DNA of 64,000 bases from Aplectana chamaeleonis (taxonomy: Eukaryota > Nematoda > Chromadorea > Rhabditida > Cosmocercidae), in assembly GCA_029168955.1 (NCBI GenBank), contig JAPDOI010000038.1, forward strand, positions 2,569,001 through 2,633,000, read 5' to 3'. Below, piece after piece: positions 1 to 11,738 of this stretch. The notes beneath the pieces are model-generated. The model worked only from the letters and a program-made list of their open reading frames with translations, ran no database searches and was not told the origin of the DNA. Position 1 is the first letter of the stretch. Each line of letters opens with the position of its first letter. A program made the position numbers and the translations under genes.

Positions 1-440
1 TTCGCGATAAAAACGAATTTTGAGCTCTCTTCATGAGAATGTAGATTTGGTCATCACAAAAGTAAAAATGAGTGGAAAAACCCGGAAATTTGCGGGAAAA
101 ACGCTCAATAACAAGGAATAACGGCTAAATACCGGTGTCGGCCGGCCCCCTAATTAACGAGATTTTCATCAATGCTTGTTTCTCCGCTATTTATTTTGCG
201 GCTAAAGTGGTCAGTAGTCTCCAGAAATGCTCAGAAATTACTTTAGAAGCAAAATAAAAGTGTACAAAGCAGGCTTTCACCCGAATCTCGGTGTTTGGGG
301 GCGGGAGGACACCAAGCGGTAATTTGTTCCTGAGCGATTTTTCTCCAATTTTTCGCTCACTTTCACTTTTGTGATGGCCAGATCTACCATTCCATGGGGA
401 TATCACAACAACCGATTAAATCGAGAATCCTGCCTTTAAC
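1..440. mobile_element. Element of the TCTCGATAAAATCG family, cut by the window edge
   Basis: Reverse-complement relative of 4527-4955 and of the split copy at 11899-12825: shared blocks include GATGGCCAGATCTACCATTCC and GGTGTCGGCCGGCCCC. It ends near 440 with ATCCTGCCTTTAA. No coding content. Confidence 0.6.
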
Positions 441-554
441 CAGTTAGAAACACAGGTTTGAGGACATGCTTAGAAGTACAACTAATTCGAATGTTTGCTG
501 TTAGGATTGGCCACAACGACGAAAGGTGCTTCCTTGGTGAGAACAGATGTCCTA

Positions 555-999
555 CCTGCTTCAAAGGCAGTGTTCACGATGAATATCGCACTCGAGTTTG
601 ACCCAAAAATGGGATTGTTTGGTCGTGAGGTAACTAATAGTGAAGAAACAGGGAAGAAAAACGTCCAGAATAAGTCAAAATAACGGTTTCTAAATTCAGG
701 TCGTGGACGAGAATCACATTGGCTCTGCTGATTTCGGCAAGCGCGCGCTAATCACGAAATCTGCGCGAATCGATAATGCTAACTGCGGCAGAGTTGCTTG
801 GCAATTTGCCATTTAAACGTGTGCGGCGCCACAAGCTCGTCCGATTGAAGGGCGGACCGGGATAGCTTTCAAAGCCGTTTTTATTGATATCTGGCCAGTT
901 TTCGTTGCTTTCTTCGACCCTATCCTCTCCAGCATCTGCCAACTTAGTGTGTCACACCGAGACCTCGAGAACGAGATTTATCGTGAACACTGCCTTTTA
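555..999. mobile_element. Foldback element with AAGGCAGTGTTCACGAT ends
   Basis: Left end CAAAGGCAGTGTTCACGATG at about 560, right end ATCGTGAACACTGCCTTTTA at 999. The interior is unrecognised; the short ORFs in it are not supported. Confidence 0.5.
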
Positions 1000-1478
1000 G
1001 GAAGTGTTCACGATAATCTTCAATTTTGAGATTATTTGCTATATTGATTAAGTGGCCCCCGGGTAGGAGTAAAATGACGTAGAAATTAGGAGAAACGCGG
1101 CAGAAGTACACAAAATACCTAAGTATCACCCCGCCTTTTACATATCACAGGAAGTGTTTGTTGTGACAATGAAATCTTTTGTGGACCCGTCCTTAGAAAT
1201 TCTCTACTCTCTATTGCTCCGTTCTTTCCTTAGAGCCCTTACTAATCCTGCTTTGCATAAAATATTCTCCTATTTTCGATTGACTTAATTTTCCACCGGT
1301 GACAACCACCATGAACATGTTCATCCAACTGAACAACTAGTCCATCTTTTAGAATAACGTCACTGAAATACAACGTTTTAATGTGTTTCTCGCCGTTTCT
1401 TCGTATTTTCGGAGGCCAACGCATTGCTTTATGTGGAAAAACTCGGGGACGAAGATCATCGTGAACACTGCCTTTAAG
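1000..1478. mobile_element. Foldback element, copy 1 of family with 49255-49746
   Basis: Begins GGAAGTGTTCACGATAATC, directly abutting the previous element, and ends ATCGTGAACACTGCCTTTAAG. Its body (TTGTGACAATGAAATCTTTT, GTGACAACCACC) is repeated at 49255-49746. Confidence 0.65.
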
Positions 1479-1779
1479 CTACAGTGGCTCCTTGTTGACA
1501 GTGGAGAATGCCTATGGACATTTTAAAAGTCAAAAAGAAGTTTTCTAGAGAGTACCTCTCTTTTCTTGCAACGTATAACATACCGCTCATGGGATTTTTG
1601 GGCGGGTGGGAGAGAGTTTTTGCCCCTATAACGTCCTTTTTCAAACTTCCTTCAAAGTCGGCTACTTTTTCTGATTTGGAAAATTGTTGGATCCGGTTGG
1701 TGAGACGTATTCAAAAATATAATGGTTGCTGGGGTTTAGATCCATCCAAATAAAGTTCGCAATGTGACTTTCAGATCGT

Positions 1780-1985
1780 TATACAGTACATATGTCGCTA
1801 TATGGTCTCCTTAACAGATTTAGTCTAGTGGATGGAGCATCGCGATCGTTGCGGCTGGCCGTTCTGCTTTAGCGACATAACCGGCCAACAGGGTTTCAAT
1901 CGCGCGCGGGAATCTCCGTCCGCAGCCATTGGTTTCACTAGACTAAATTCTATCAGGAGACTACGGCCGCATACTGTATATTTCA
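1780..1985. repeat. About 205 bp imperfect inverted repeat
   Basis: Left arm includes GATTTAGTCTAGTG and right arm CACTAGACTAAATTC; the outer parts (TATACAGTA / TACTGTATA) also pair. The centre is GC-rich. Confidence 0.5.
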
Positions 1986-3901
1986 TACTATACGCCACAT
2001 AAAAACATGGTCCAAACCTTGCTGTTGGATTTTAAAGCCTAGCAATCGTTTAGCCAATGGATATCAGTCTTGATCAGCATTATAAATAGTTTTCAGATCC
2101 AAAGAAACAGTTAAAGTTGATCTTTATGAGCGGATCTTTGTGGGATATCGTTCACAGCAAATTATAGGTGAGGTACCTGTGGGCGAGTTGTGTCTGTTTG
2201 ACTACAAATAATGTTGGGTCTGGTTTGTTTGACCACACATTCTCTTATCAAACACCTATAAGAAGCAGACCAAAGCACTGCAGTTGAAGCTCGATCACAA
2301 CACACTAGCCTTGTTCATTTGATAGACTCTATGATTAGATGACTTTTTTTCAATCACTGTTCAAATACATATTTGAAAGTTTTCATCATGGCCTTAAAGG
2401 CATCGTACGCGCAGAAAACCATATATTATTTTTTCATGTTTTTGTGTAGCTTGGCCTCTCTAGTAAACGAAAATGTCGAAGGGGCCCATGAAAAACCTTT
2501 ATTTGTGAAGAAAAGTCAATCGGAACACATTGTAAATACGAATTTGAATTTCGCGTCAAAATCCTTTTTGAAGTTTTTCTGCTTCTGTAGGCCTCGTCAC
2601 TGCCATTTTCGGAGTTTTTCTGCATGTGGAGTTCGTGCCGTAACTATTTTTCATGTTGTCTTACGGTCGCACCAACATTCAAGGAAAAAGTGCTAGATGA
2701 CTGCTGAGATTTGGTGGCGGATCTTCATCTTTGAAGCCTTCCTACCTCATTGCCCAGCGTTTTTGACGCGCCAAAGTTTACCAGTGTGCTCTACCGGGCT
2801 CAATCATGAAATTGAGCCTGAGAACTGAAAATTGATTTCCAGCGCGAACGATGCCTTTGAGTTGTCCGAATATGAGTAAGATTCGTCTAATTTCTATGAA
2901 AAACTTCGTATTAGATCCAATGAATATTAATTTTTTCCGTTTTTCTGTGATAGACATCACAGAAAAACGAAAAAAAAAATTGTACATAAGCCAATCTCGT
3001 GATCGATGACTTTTTGTCATTGCGCCCACAACATATTTTCAAGGTAGCAATACTGTTCGAGAAAAAAGTGGGCAAATTTCTCTTTCCAGTGATTCATGGG
3101 TCTTCAAAGAAAGATTCGTCCCATGACATTCGGTCAAGCTAGCCATTATCGACGAGAATATTGCGATTCCAATTATTTTGGACAGGACGAGAGAAGTTTT
3201 GAGACAAAATTCGCATGTTTAAAGCAATTGTGGGTTTTAAACCCCCACTTTTCACACTCAAAAATAACAATCAGTTTTCAAAAAAGAGTTGGAGCTGGTT
3301 TAAAATGTCCGAATTCCTCTCAAGATCTCCCAGTTTGCTCCAAACCGCGTCCACATTGCTATGCAACTCTTCAATTTTGTTTGAGGGTCCGATTTTATCT
3401 AAAAAGCGCACCGACAGTTTTGCGTGTACAAGATTGGGGTTCTAATTGGTGAATAGACAAGAACCAATGAACGTTCGATTGGATGTTACATGACCATAAC
3501 CCTCCACTTTTCTCAGAATCGTCTTGTTTGACAATTATGGCTTCATCAAAGACGTCTTAGACTATGTAGTGCCCCTACAGGCTTGAAAAGTTGTATTCTT
3601 TTCTCATTTCGCTCGATTTTCTGCTAATACAAAAAATCAGAGACGAGCGGATTCCCGATTTTGTGATCTCCAACTGTTGTCACTTCCCGATTTCCGTACA
3701 AGGTCTTAAAAACAGTAAGAGAATCGAAAATGCCTACAGCATCACAAATTTTCTGATTCTACGGTTTCTTTATTTCCAATGGGATTAGGCGCTCCGTTTC
3801 CCAATTTTCGATTTCTAAAACTGGTTCAGTAAATTCCCAATTTTGAAAATCGATGCTATTCTGAAGCTCTGGCAGTCCAAGGCTGTTGACGAAATCCACT
3901 A
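1986..3901. other. Unassigned intergenic sequence
   Basis: Short ORFs here lack recognisable motifs, and none chains into a phase-consistent gene model. Nothing supportable seen. Confidence 0.4.
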
Positions 3902-4379
3902 CTGTCGTTCTCGGTGTCCCATTACAGTCCGCGTTCGCGTACAACGGCTGTTGCATGACGCAGCGGGATGATAATCTTGCCAGGACCACTTGGTCCCGAC
4001 ACGGATAGACTTTCTCCCAGCACGATTACTGTGCTTCTCTGGGCCAAATTCCGGTCCGCAATTGCGTCTCGACACGCTTTGCAGCCGCACGCGCTCGAGT
4101 CAGTCGGGTTCCCAGCGCCAAAGCCGACTCGATGTGGCTTTTTTATACAATTTTCTCCGATTTTCCTTAGCTTTCAGTTGCCGAAACCCACCTAGAGTCA
4201 GCAGATCGGCGGCTGCGGCGCTGGAAGCTCTTCTGACTCGGGAGCGTGCGGCCGCAAAACGTGTCGTGACGCAATTGCGAACCGGAATTTGGCCCAGATA
4301 AGCACAGTACCATCGCGTTGCGTGATGCAACAGCCGTAGTCCGCAAATGCGGACCGGGAATTGGCCCCGAGAACGACAG
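3902..4379. mobile_element. TA-flanked foldback element hosting a second element
   Basis: Ends CTGTCGTTCTCGG and its inverse (CCGAGAACGACAG), flanked by TA. Inner arms share CAACAGCCGTAGTCCGC. A related copy without the insertion lies at 34036-34236. The interior insertion is 4029-4307. Confidence 0.6.
4029..4307. mobile_element. 279 bp foldback MITE with CTGTGCTT ends, copy 1
   Basis: TA-flanked, ends CTGTGCTTCTCTGGGCCAAA and its inverse. The arms carry CGTCTCGACACGCTTTGC and GCTGCGGCGCTGGAAGC; the loop has TATACAATTTTCTCC. Three further copies: 12446-12690 (left end lost), 19890-20168, 54532-54810. Apparent ORFs are palindrome artefacts. Confidence 0.8.
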
Positions 4380-4526
4380 TACAAGTGTGTACATATTTCG
4401 ATAATCCTGAGGCCAGATTCATCAACGATAAAACACCATGACTCAAAACGATTTCGAACGTCAATTTTGTGACTCTCATGTAATAGGCATAAAAACCCTA
4501 TGTTTTTGGGTGTCCTATGCCTTTAG

Positions 4527-4955
4527 AGGCCGGGTTCTCGATAAAATCGATTGTTGTGCTATCCCCATGGAATGATAGATCTGGCCATCACAGAAGTGAA
4601 AACAAGTAAAAAATTCGAGAAAAAACGCTCAGGATCAAGTTATCGCTTGATGTCCTCCCGCACCCAATTACCGAGATTTGTGTAAGAGCCTGTTTTGGAA
4701 AATTTCATTTTGCTTCTAAAGTGATTTCGGAGCAGCTATGAAGACTACTGACCTTATTCGCAGCAAACTCGTTAATTAGAGGGGGCCAGCCGACACCGGT
4801 AATTAGCCGTTACCCCTTGTTTTCGAGCCTTTTTCCCTCAAATTTCCGATTTTTTTCACTTATTTTTACTTTTGTGATTACCAAATCTACTTTCTCATCA
4901 AGAGAGCTAAAAAGTCGTTTTTATTATGAGCTCTGATTTTAAGGTCGGTCTTTAA
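4527..4955. mobile_element. Element of the TCTCGATAAAATCG family, copy 2
   Basis: Relative of 1-440 in opposite orientation. Starts GGGTTCTCGATAAAATCGA; contains the GATAGATCTGGCCATCAC and GGCCAGCCGACACCGGT blocks. Confidence 0.55.
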
Positions 4956-5107
4956 GGCCGCGACCAGCGACAGTGCATATCACGCAAATCGACTTTCGGC
5001 CGATGGTAGATATTGCGTAGCGTCGCTCGTCGCTGAGAGTATGACCACGGTTTCAGAGGGACTGGAGTGTTGAGATAGTGACAGACAGCATTGACGAGGG
5101 TCGAAAG

Positions 5108-6833
5108 CAGGGGTGTGCGTAATTACGGTTTACGATTTACGACATTTTGGACCGTAAATCGTAATTTTCGTAAATAAAAATACATGCAATGGAAGTAAAT
5201 CACGAGGCATCTCCAGTTGACCTGCTCTAATCCCACTTTGCGTATACTAATGTTTTTGATCAGGAGATGGGGCCAACCCAGGCGTGTTACTACAGCACAA
5301 TCCCTTTACCATTCTTTAACGTGATTCTATCATTATAACGCGGCACACACGGTCGGAGTTGGAGGCGATGGCTAACAGATCCGCGTTGCTCGCCGCGCAC
5401 GTCTCACTAGCTGTCGCCCACGACGCAATGCAATCTGAAATCAATCCTCACGAGAAACTTCGTTTTCGAGTTTTTTATGAAGATCAACTTCCCTGATTAT
5501 CATAACTAGATTAGCGTCAAAACATCGAGCGAAGCAGCCTAATCAATCAAAAACTGCTTCAAATAGTGCCACTGGCCCGCCTTTTGAGTAGATCACGGCG
5601 ACTCACAGTTCACGAAAATCATCACGAGGATTCGTTTTTATCCCAAACGTTTGAAGCTAAAAATCGTTCCCTCTAGTTAATTTCTCTTCATCTGCAGCAA
5701 ACGGACACTCCGAAAAGGAGCCAGTGCTAGTTTAAACGCTCATCATCGCCCTTTTCCTGAAACCGTTATCTCTCATTAATGCGAGCGTTCGTTGGGGCGC
5801 GTTGGCTACATTCTTCACTCAACTATGGGGACTAAACTACACAAAGCGGCAAAAATTAGAAAGCGGTTTTTTTCGCTTATGTTTCCTTTGAGAAGCTACC
5901 GTATCGTCACCATAAAGCTACGATTCTGCAAGTGATTTAGTGGATATACGAAAAAAAAGTAGCCTGTGCTGGGCGACCGATACTGTGCTCTAGATAGTGT
6001 AGAGTTGGCACGGATTTGACTGATACTCTGCAATCTTTATTGAAGGTTGGTGCAAGCTCGGTGCCATATTTTTTTAACGTACGTGCTCCGAGTTTGAGAC
6101 AACCTTCAGTAGTGAACTTGAAGCATATATCAGTGCGATTCTTATCGATTTTTTAATCGGTTTTGTGGTTTCGCTGGCAAATGGGAGGGGTTCTCAAATT
6201 CGGCTGTTGAGAATCGCCTAGATACGGTGGTTTCGGCTTAACGCTTACAACGGCGTTAGCGTTTCAGGAGAGGCGTTACGAGTATAATTGTGTCCCTGTT
6301 GCTCAGCAGATACGCGTACAGCTGAATCGGACTTGCGGTTTTCTCGAAATATGGGAAGGAGTTGTTCTGCACAGCGACAGCGACCGACTGACGCGGAGCT
6401 CCCGCTCTTCAAACCTGTCGCATTCACAGTGCGCTGCACAGCGACAGGCTTCGGCACATTTGAAGTATGTCAGCCCTCCGCGACACGTCGCTGCGGCTGA
6501 CGCACCATAATTGTTCCTACGGCAACCGATGCAGGTCCCGCGCGCTTTGTGCTAGATTTCATGCCTGTCGCTTATGACAGCGACAAAGTGTACCATACAC
6601 CTTAAACATGGTTAGCTGTTAAATACTGATCGCAAATTAATATGCACTTAGTACGTGAAACAGTGGACAGTAAGTAGTTTCTCTTGTTTCACCACATTAA
6701 TCATATTTTTAGTGGTTATTGTTATTGATTGCTGTTTACGATTCACGATTTACGGTTTACGATTTACGGTGGTTTTGCCGTAATTGCGATTTACGATTTA
6801 CGAAATTTGAAATTTCATTAACGCACACCCCTG
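5108..6833. mobile_element. Non-autonomous hAT-type element with 8 bp target duplication
   Basis: Terminal inverted repeats CAGGGGTGTGCGTAA and TTAACGCACACCCCTG bound the 1726 bp element. The flanks GTCGAAAG (5100-5107) and GTCGAGAG (6834-6841) match at 7 of 8 positions, as an aged hAT target duplication would. Subterminal regions repeat the motif TTTACGATTTACG in both orientations (5128-5180 and 6728-6810). The interior codes for nothing I recognise. Confidence 0.8.
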
Positions 6834-6841
6834 GTCGAGAG

Positions 6842-8837
6842 TCCGGGGACAAACTCACCCTAGAGACACGGAACACCCAAAAATCTTTTTTTTTCGTTTG
6901 AATGCCTTTCTTGAAGAAATAACACGCTGATCGCAACAGGGCAGATAGTAACACAGGTTATACCGACGGCGTTGAAAATACTTTCCAGCCTTATCGCGGT
7001 ACCATGGCCGCCGATTGGCGGTGAACGAAAGGTTTGCCGAGCTGATCGCGGGAGGATGCTAAGCCGCCGGTCGGATCGACGACAGCCACTGAAAATTCTG
7101 TCGGATCGCGGGATGGGTGTTGTGTGGCACGCCATGCGCCCGCAGTCCTACCAGCGTCACTGTATGAAGGCACCTCTGGAACAGTTCAAGTTCGCCTATT
7201 TCCTAGTGTGATGAACAATTTGTCTAAGGCCTGTATTTCTCTTCATTTCTAGCAAGACATACAGAAGAGAGAAATGAAAAAGGACGTCAAAATCGATGAT
7301 CTGATTGAAACTTATTGATTTACTTATCCGCTATTGAGTTCAAAAACCAAGAAAAAAAGCGTGGCTCGTGGTGGTCGCTAATATCCCGCTTTTTTTCTGG
7401 GGAAACAGGCCTAGCACGTGGCACGTATTTTGCAAAAGTGGTTTACTACACAATATATACTCTATTTCACAGTGGAATACTCCTTCTTCTCCCTCACACT
7501 TTCTCGCTGTCTCTACCCTCGCTCCGCACAAGCACGCGAAGGTAGAAACTTAATTTGCCTCCGAAACAGAGTATATGTCTAGTCGAGTCATTGAGTCTTG
7601 GTATCGACTGGAACAGTCAACATCGAGTCAGTCTACCACTCGATTAATCCAAGTTAGGGAACAGAGCGAGTCGAAAACTCCAGTATTCGAAAAAAATTCG
7701 AGCGGTCGAAGTATAGTCCACAATCACGCAAAAATTTTAAAATTCATGTCTGAGGGTGTAGTGTGCCTTCAAACTGCGGGTTGATATGTAGTTGATGAAT
7801 AAGGCTTCTCCTTCCTTGATGCTAGACATTGTTGAACTCTGAGACTCGAACCGGTTTTTACCGCCTGTACATACAATCGAGGTCTAGAGGCGAGGCTTTG
7901 AAATCAGGAAGTTCTATTGATCTTTGCTTATTTGTGTGTTTTACATTACATCTGCTTGATTTTCTTTTTGCCTAAAAAAGCTTCTGAAAACCCTTCTCCC
8001 AAGTTGGAAGAGTTCTGTTATGTCTGTGTAAGATCTGTCCGAAGAAGACTGTCCACCCACGCGGTCGGCGTACGTGTCATGCGGTCGTCGCAGAGGCTCT
8101 TTTCGGGAAGAGTTTTTTAAGCAGCTGGCTGAGATATTACTCACTAATTGTCTGATATTCCTGGTAATTGATTTACAAGCCAGATAAATTCCCTCACGAC
8201 GGCCGCTCGACACGCACGCAGACCGCGTGTGCGGACAGTGACATTTGGACGGACTTCAAAAGGTTTGAGGAACGTCGATCCGGGCATGGAACACGTCTGG
8301 CTCTCTACTCTAATTTCTGTTAATTTTGATTCTTCTGAAAACTGTGTATTCTGCTTTCAAGTTGGAAATTATCTTTGCCCTCTTTCATTTCGGCTTCTCG
8401 CTGTTTGGCCGCCCAACTTGTTATGGCAAAACTAGCCACTGATAAGATTCCTGATAAGTCCCGTTTCTCCCCTTCTTCCTTCTTCTTCCTTAGGTCGAGC
8501 TCTGCTGTAGGCATTATTGTGAAGAGAAGGACATTGGGTTGGCTTCCGGCCTCCTCCCACAAGTTTTTCAGATCAGAGTTTTTTTAGGTACTGCGCTCTC
8601 TGTTTGGGAGGACATTGATGTCCTTGTTTTTTGTCACTATTTCACTATATCCTTCAAAATACTGGAAATGGACTTGAACACTTCTGAAAGATAAAATGCC
8701 AAGTTCTGCTGCATTTCTTTTTTTGTTGAAATGATTTTTTCGCGTTATACATTATAACCTGGCCGAAATGAGTCTAGAAATGTCCTCTAAGATAGAATTA
8801 GGCAGCTTTCAAGCCGATTATGGCAGCTTACATAATA
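6842..8837. other. Intergenic sequence with one dispersed repeat
   Basis: 7210-7560 resembles 50506-50763 (shared AGGCCTGTATTTCTCTTCAT, GTGGTGGTCGC, CTACACAAT). The 6972-7211 open frame is Arg-rich and has no recognised motif. Nothing else supportable. Confidence 0.4.
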
Positions 8838-10545
8838 TACCGTATTTCCTCTATTATAAGTTCACCTCTATTTGAAGTACACCTCTAATAGAAGTACACC
8901 GAAAAGGGAAGGCTGAGTATTAGAAGTACACCCCCTATTTGAGGTACATCTCTTTTAAAAGTACACCTCTTTTCGGAATGGACCTCCGGTACTCGGGTGT
9001 GTGTTTGGCAGTTCGAATGTGGCATTTGAGAGAGACCAGTTTGCACGAAATGTTTTTTCAATATTGTGAGGTTTGAATATTCACAAAAAAAAACTATCGA
9101 TCACCCCTTTCTTGGTCAATGATAGCTTGTATGGGACAACTTGCGATGAAACTTTAGCGAACTTCAAATGACCAAGTAAAAACAGAGCTGAAACTTAATA
9201 TGGCTATTAATCACGGCAAATGCACGGAGTTCGTTTAGGCAATCTACAAGAATGTTGATGTTATTGGTTTAAAAGCAGTGGTCACGATGAAAAACGTTAT
9301 TAAAAAAAACTATAAAAATCAGCTCAGATTGAAAACTGCTGAAAAACTATTAAGGTAACGCGGTGAAAAACGGGTTAGAATTAGAGTTTCTAGGGCCCAA
9401 AGATGCCAGTTCGTGGACTAGTGCACAGCGCCTCCCAAAAAGATCGCAGTCTCATGCCGAGCAGTCAAAAAACATAGACATTTAGGGGAGAAAAACAAAT
9501 GCAAATTTACTTATCAAAATTACTTGGACAATGAAAGCAAGCACTTCAGTCAATATTTTGACTAGATGAGTAATGTTCATTGATTGAAATTCAATTTTAG
9601 ACAAGCTGATGTTTTTGATATTAGAGATCATCCATGCCGAAGAAGTGGAGTGTGCTCATTCACCATCAAAAAACAAGACAGTTAAGGCTTCAAGTTTGGC
9701 CCCCTTTTTTTTCGCGATTTGTTCTATAGGTCCTACTACTCTGAACTCAGAAAAGGGTTTAGAGAGGGAAAAATAGTAAGCATATTTGATCGCGACCACT
9801 GCCTTTAAATCGCTCAAAGTTGACTTGCTTTGGCCTAAGACGTTGACTTTAACGGTCCTTGAAAAGCCAAGGTTCTCCAACGTTGTGAAGACTGGATCAT
9901 CCATGTAGAGGAATCGTTTATACGACGAGGAAGAGGAACCACCAATGATAGATCTTACTTACAGTGGACTGTGGACGCAAAGAACATGCCTGCGGAAGAG
10001 CTGTTGTCAAGTCGTTTAAGAACCGCGCTTGTCCAATCGCTCTGGACGGCTCGAAAGGCGACCAGTTCCATCGTCTTTATGACTAACGAGTCATTCCCAT
10101 TGGTCTCACCCTTCCTCATAAAGCACCTATCAATGAAAGCGATACCGAACTTGCACAGCTTTCGCAAGAAATTTGCTAAGGAAGGGTAAGAATAAGGGTT
10201 TTGAAAATATGATATCAGCGATTTTTAAATCCTCAATTCGACTGAGCCTGTGTGGCTAAGTTTTTGGCTGCGGTCTGATATCTCAATACATACAAATTTT
10301 TTGTGTTATATGGGAGATCTCTGCCGGGTTACGAACAGTCTGTCATTGGAAAGTCAAAAAATTGCGCCGAGTAATACAAGTACACCCTCTATTAGAAGTA
10401 CACCTCTAATAGAAGTACATCAAGAAGAGAGGGCTGAGGATTGGAAGTACAGCCTCTATTTGAAGTACACCTCTAATAGAAGTACATATACAATAGGGGC
10501 CTGAGTATTAGAAGTACATGTACTTCAAAAAGATAAAATACGGTA
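8838..10545. mobile_element. TIR element with TACCGTATTT ends and tandem subterminal motifs
   Basis: The ends TACCGTATTT and AAATACGGTA bound 1.7 kb. Just inside each end are degenerate tandem copies of AGAAGTACACCTCTATT (about 8855-8990 and 10373-10525). No transposase is visible. A separate element (9270-9812) lies inside. Confidence 0.6.
9270..9812. mobile_element. Foldback-end element, copy 1 of family with 31855-32428
   Basis: Starts with AAAAGCAGTGGTCACGATG and ends CGCGACCACTGCCTTTAAA. The body, including AGTTTCTAGGGCCCAAAGAT and the ACTCTGAACTCAGAAAAGGG block, is repeated at 31855-32428 in the same orientation. Non-coding. Confidence 0.65.
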
Positions 10546-10850
10546 GTCTACAGCAGTGGAAGTAGGACCTGGTGAGGTTGCGTACTCTTCCTAACGTACT
10601 GTAGTCTGATTGTATTATCACTCATTTTCTCAAAATAACTGAGATTGGTCGGTGAGTTTCTGCTTCCACTCTCACATTTTCACCTGTTTTCAGTGTTTCC
10701 ACAGATGTAGTCATATCGGTGAAAACACAGACTCATCCATCTATCACAGCAGTTTTGAAAAAATGAGTGATACCACTAACAAACTACCATATGTTAGGAC
10801 GAGTCCGCAACCTCACCATGCCCTTTTAACATTGCGGTAAACTATACGTT
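10546..10850. mobile_element. Foldback element with GTCTACAGCA-type end, partner of 11191-11487
   Basis: Abuts the end of the 8838-10545 element. Shares TGAGTGATACCACTAACAAAC, the reverse complement of the 11.2 kb copy. Its right end (ACATTGCGGTAAACTATA) recurs at 62280. Confidence 0.55.
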
Positions 10851-11092
10851 TGACTAATTCCAAAGCGTAGCAATTATCATCAAGTCTTCAGCTTTCAAAC
10901 ATTAAATCACATCACTTAAGCGGTCGCTACGCAACGCCAGGTATCACCACTAACCATCAATAGTCATTCCTGCATACACTACACAAATATATGTTGGCGC
11001 ACTTTTATGCTGTTTGGCATTTATATTTGCTGTGTTATTTTAATGCACCTAAAAACTGTGCTTGAATTCTTACTTTCACAATGAGTTTGGTA

Positions 11093-11582
11093 CTCTTTCG
11101 GAATAGACGACCCACTAGAGAAACTTCATGAGGGAATGTTCATCCCACATCCCACGTCGAATGATTTAGTCTTTTTCAAACACACTTATAGTCTACAGCA
11201 ATGGAAGTAGGACTTGGTGAGGTTGCGGACTCGTCCTAACATACGGTAGTTTGTTAGTGGTATCACTCATTTTTTCGAATCAGCTGTGATAGATCGGTGA
11301 GTCTTTGTTTCCACCGATATGACTGCATCTGTGGAAGCAATGAAAACATGTGAAAATGTGAGAGTAGAAATGAAAACTCACCGACCAATTTCAGTTATTT
11401 CGCAAAAATGAGTGATAACACAATCAGACTACAGTATGTTAGGAAGAGTCCGCAACATCACCAGGTCCTAATTCCACTGCTGTAGACTATAACTCTTTGA
11501 TGTGACCAACCGAGCGGTCGGTCAATCCCAGACAATTGAAAATTTCATTGTATTCTTTAGTGGGTCGTCTATTCCGAAAGAG
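11093..11582. mobile_element. Foldback element directly upstream of FMO, itself interrupted
   Basis: Ends CTCTTTCGGAATAGACGACC and its inverse. Inside, at a TA, sits the 297 bp element 11191-11487. The pair ends about 150 bp before the FMO acceptor, within the presumed promoter. Confidence 0.65.
11191..11487. mobile_element. 297 bp foldback MITE with GTCTACAGCA ends
   Basis: TA-flanked; arms GTCTACAGCAATGGAAGTAG and inverse (TCCACTGCTGTAGAC), long internal pairing (ACTCATTTTTTCGAA / CGCAAAAATGAGTGA). Confidence 0.7.
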
Positions 11583-11725
11583 CAACAAGAGTGCGGTACT
11601 TGGCTAAAGAAAGTGGCGAACGGTGACTGCAACGGTGATTGCTATTCTTAATATTCTCTCAATGACAATATACTCGATGAATTCGTATCAACGATTATGA
11701 AAGAATATCAATCCTATGTTGCTAA

Positions 11726-11738
11726 TTCCTTTAGACAG
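11726..11738 (+). promoter_or_regulatory. Likely spliced-leader trans-splice acceptor of the FMO gene
   Basis: The pyrimidine-rich ATTCCTTTAG ends at 11734, only 4 nt before the FMO ATG at 11739. In nematodes such a near-start acceptor without an upstream exon usually marks SL trans-splicing. A conventional 5' UTR intron is the alternative. Confidence 0.5.

Noticed and set aside
4100..4479. Overlapping ORFs on both strands
   Set aside because: Same peptides appear at 12.4, 20.0 and 54.6 kb because they are translations of the CTGTGCTT MITE.
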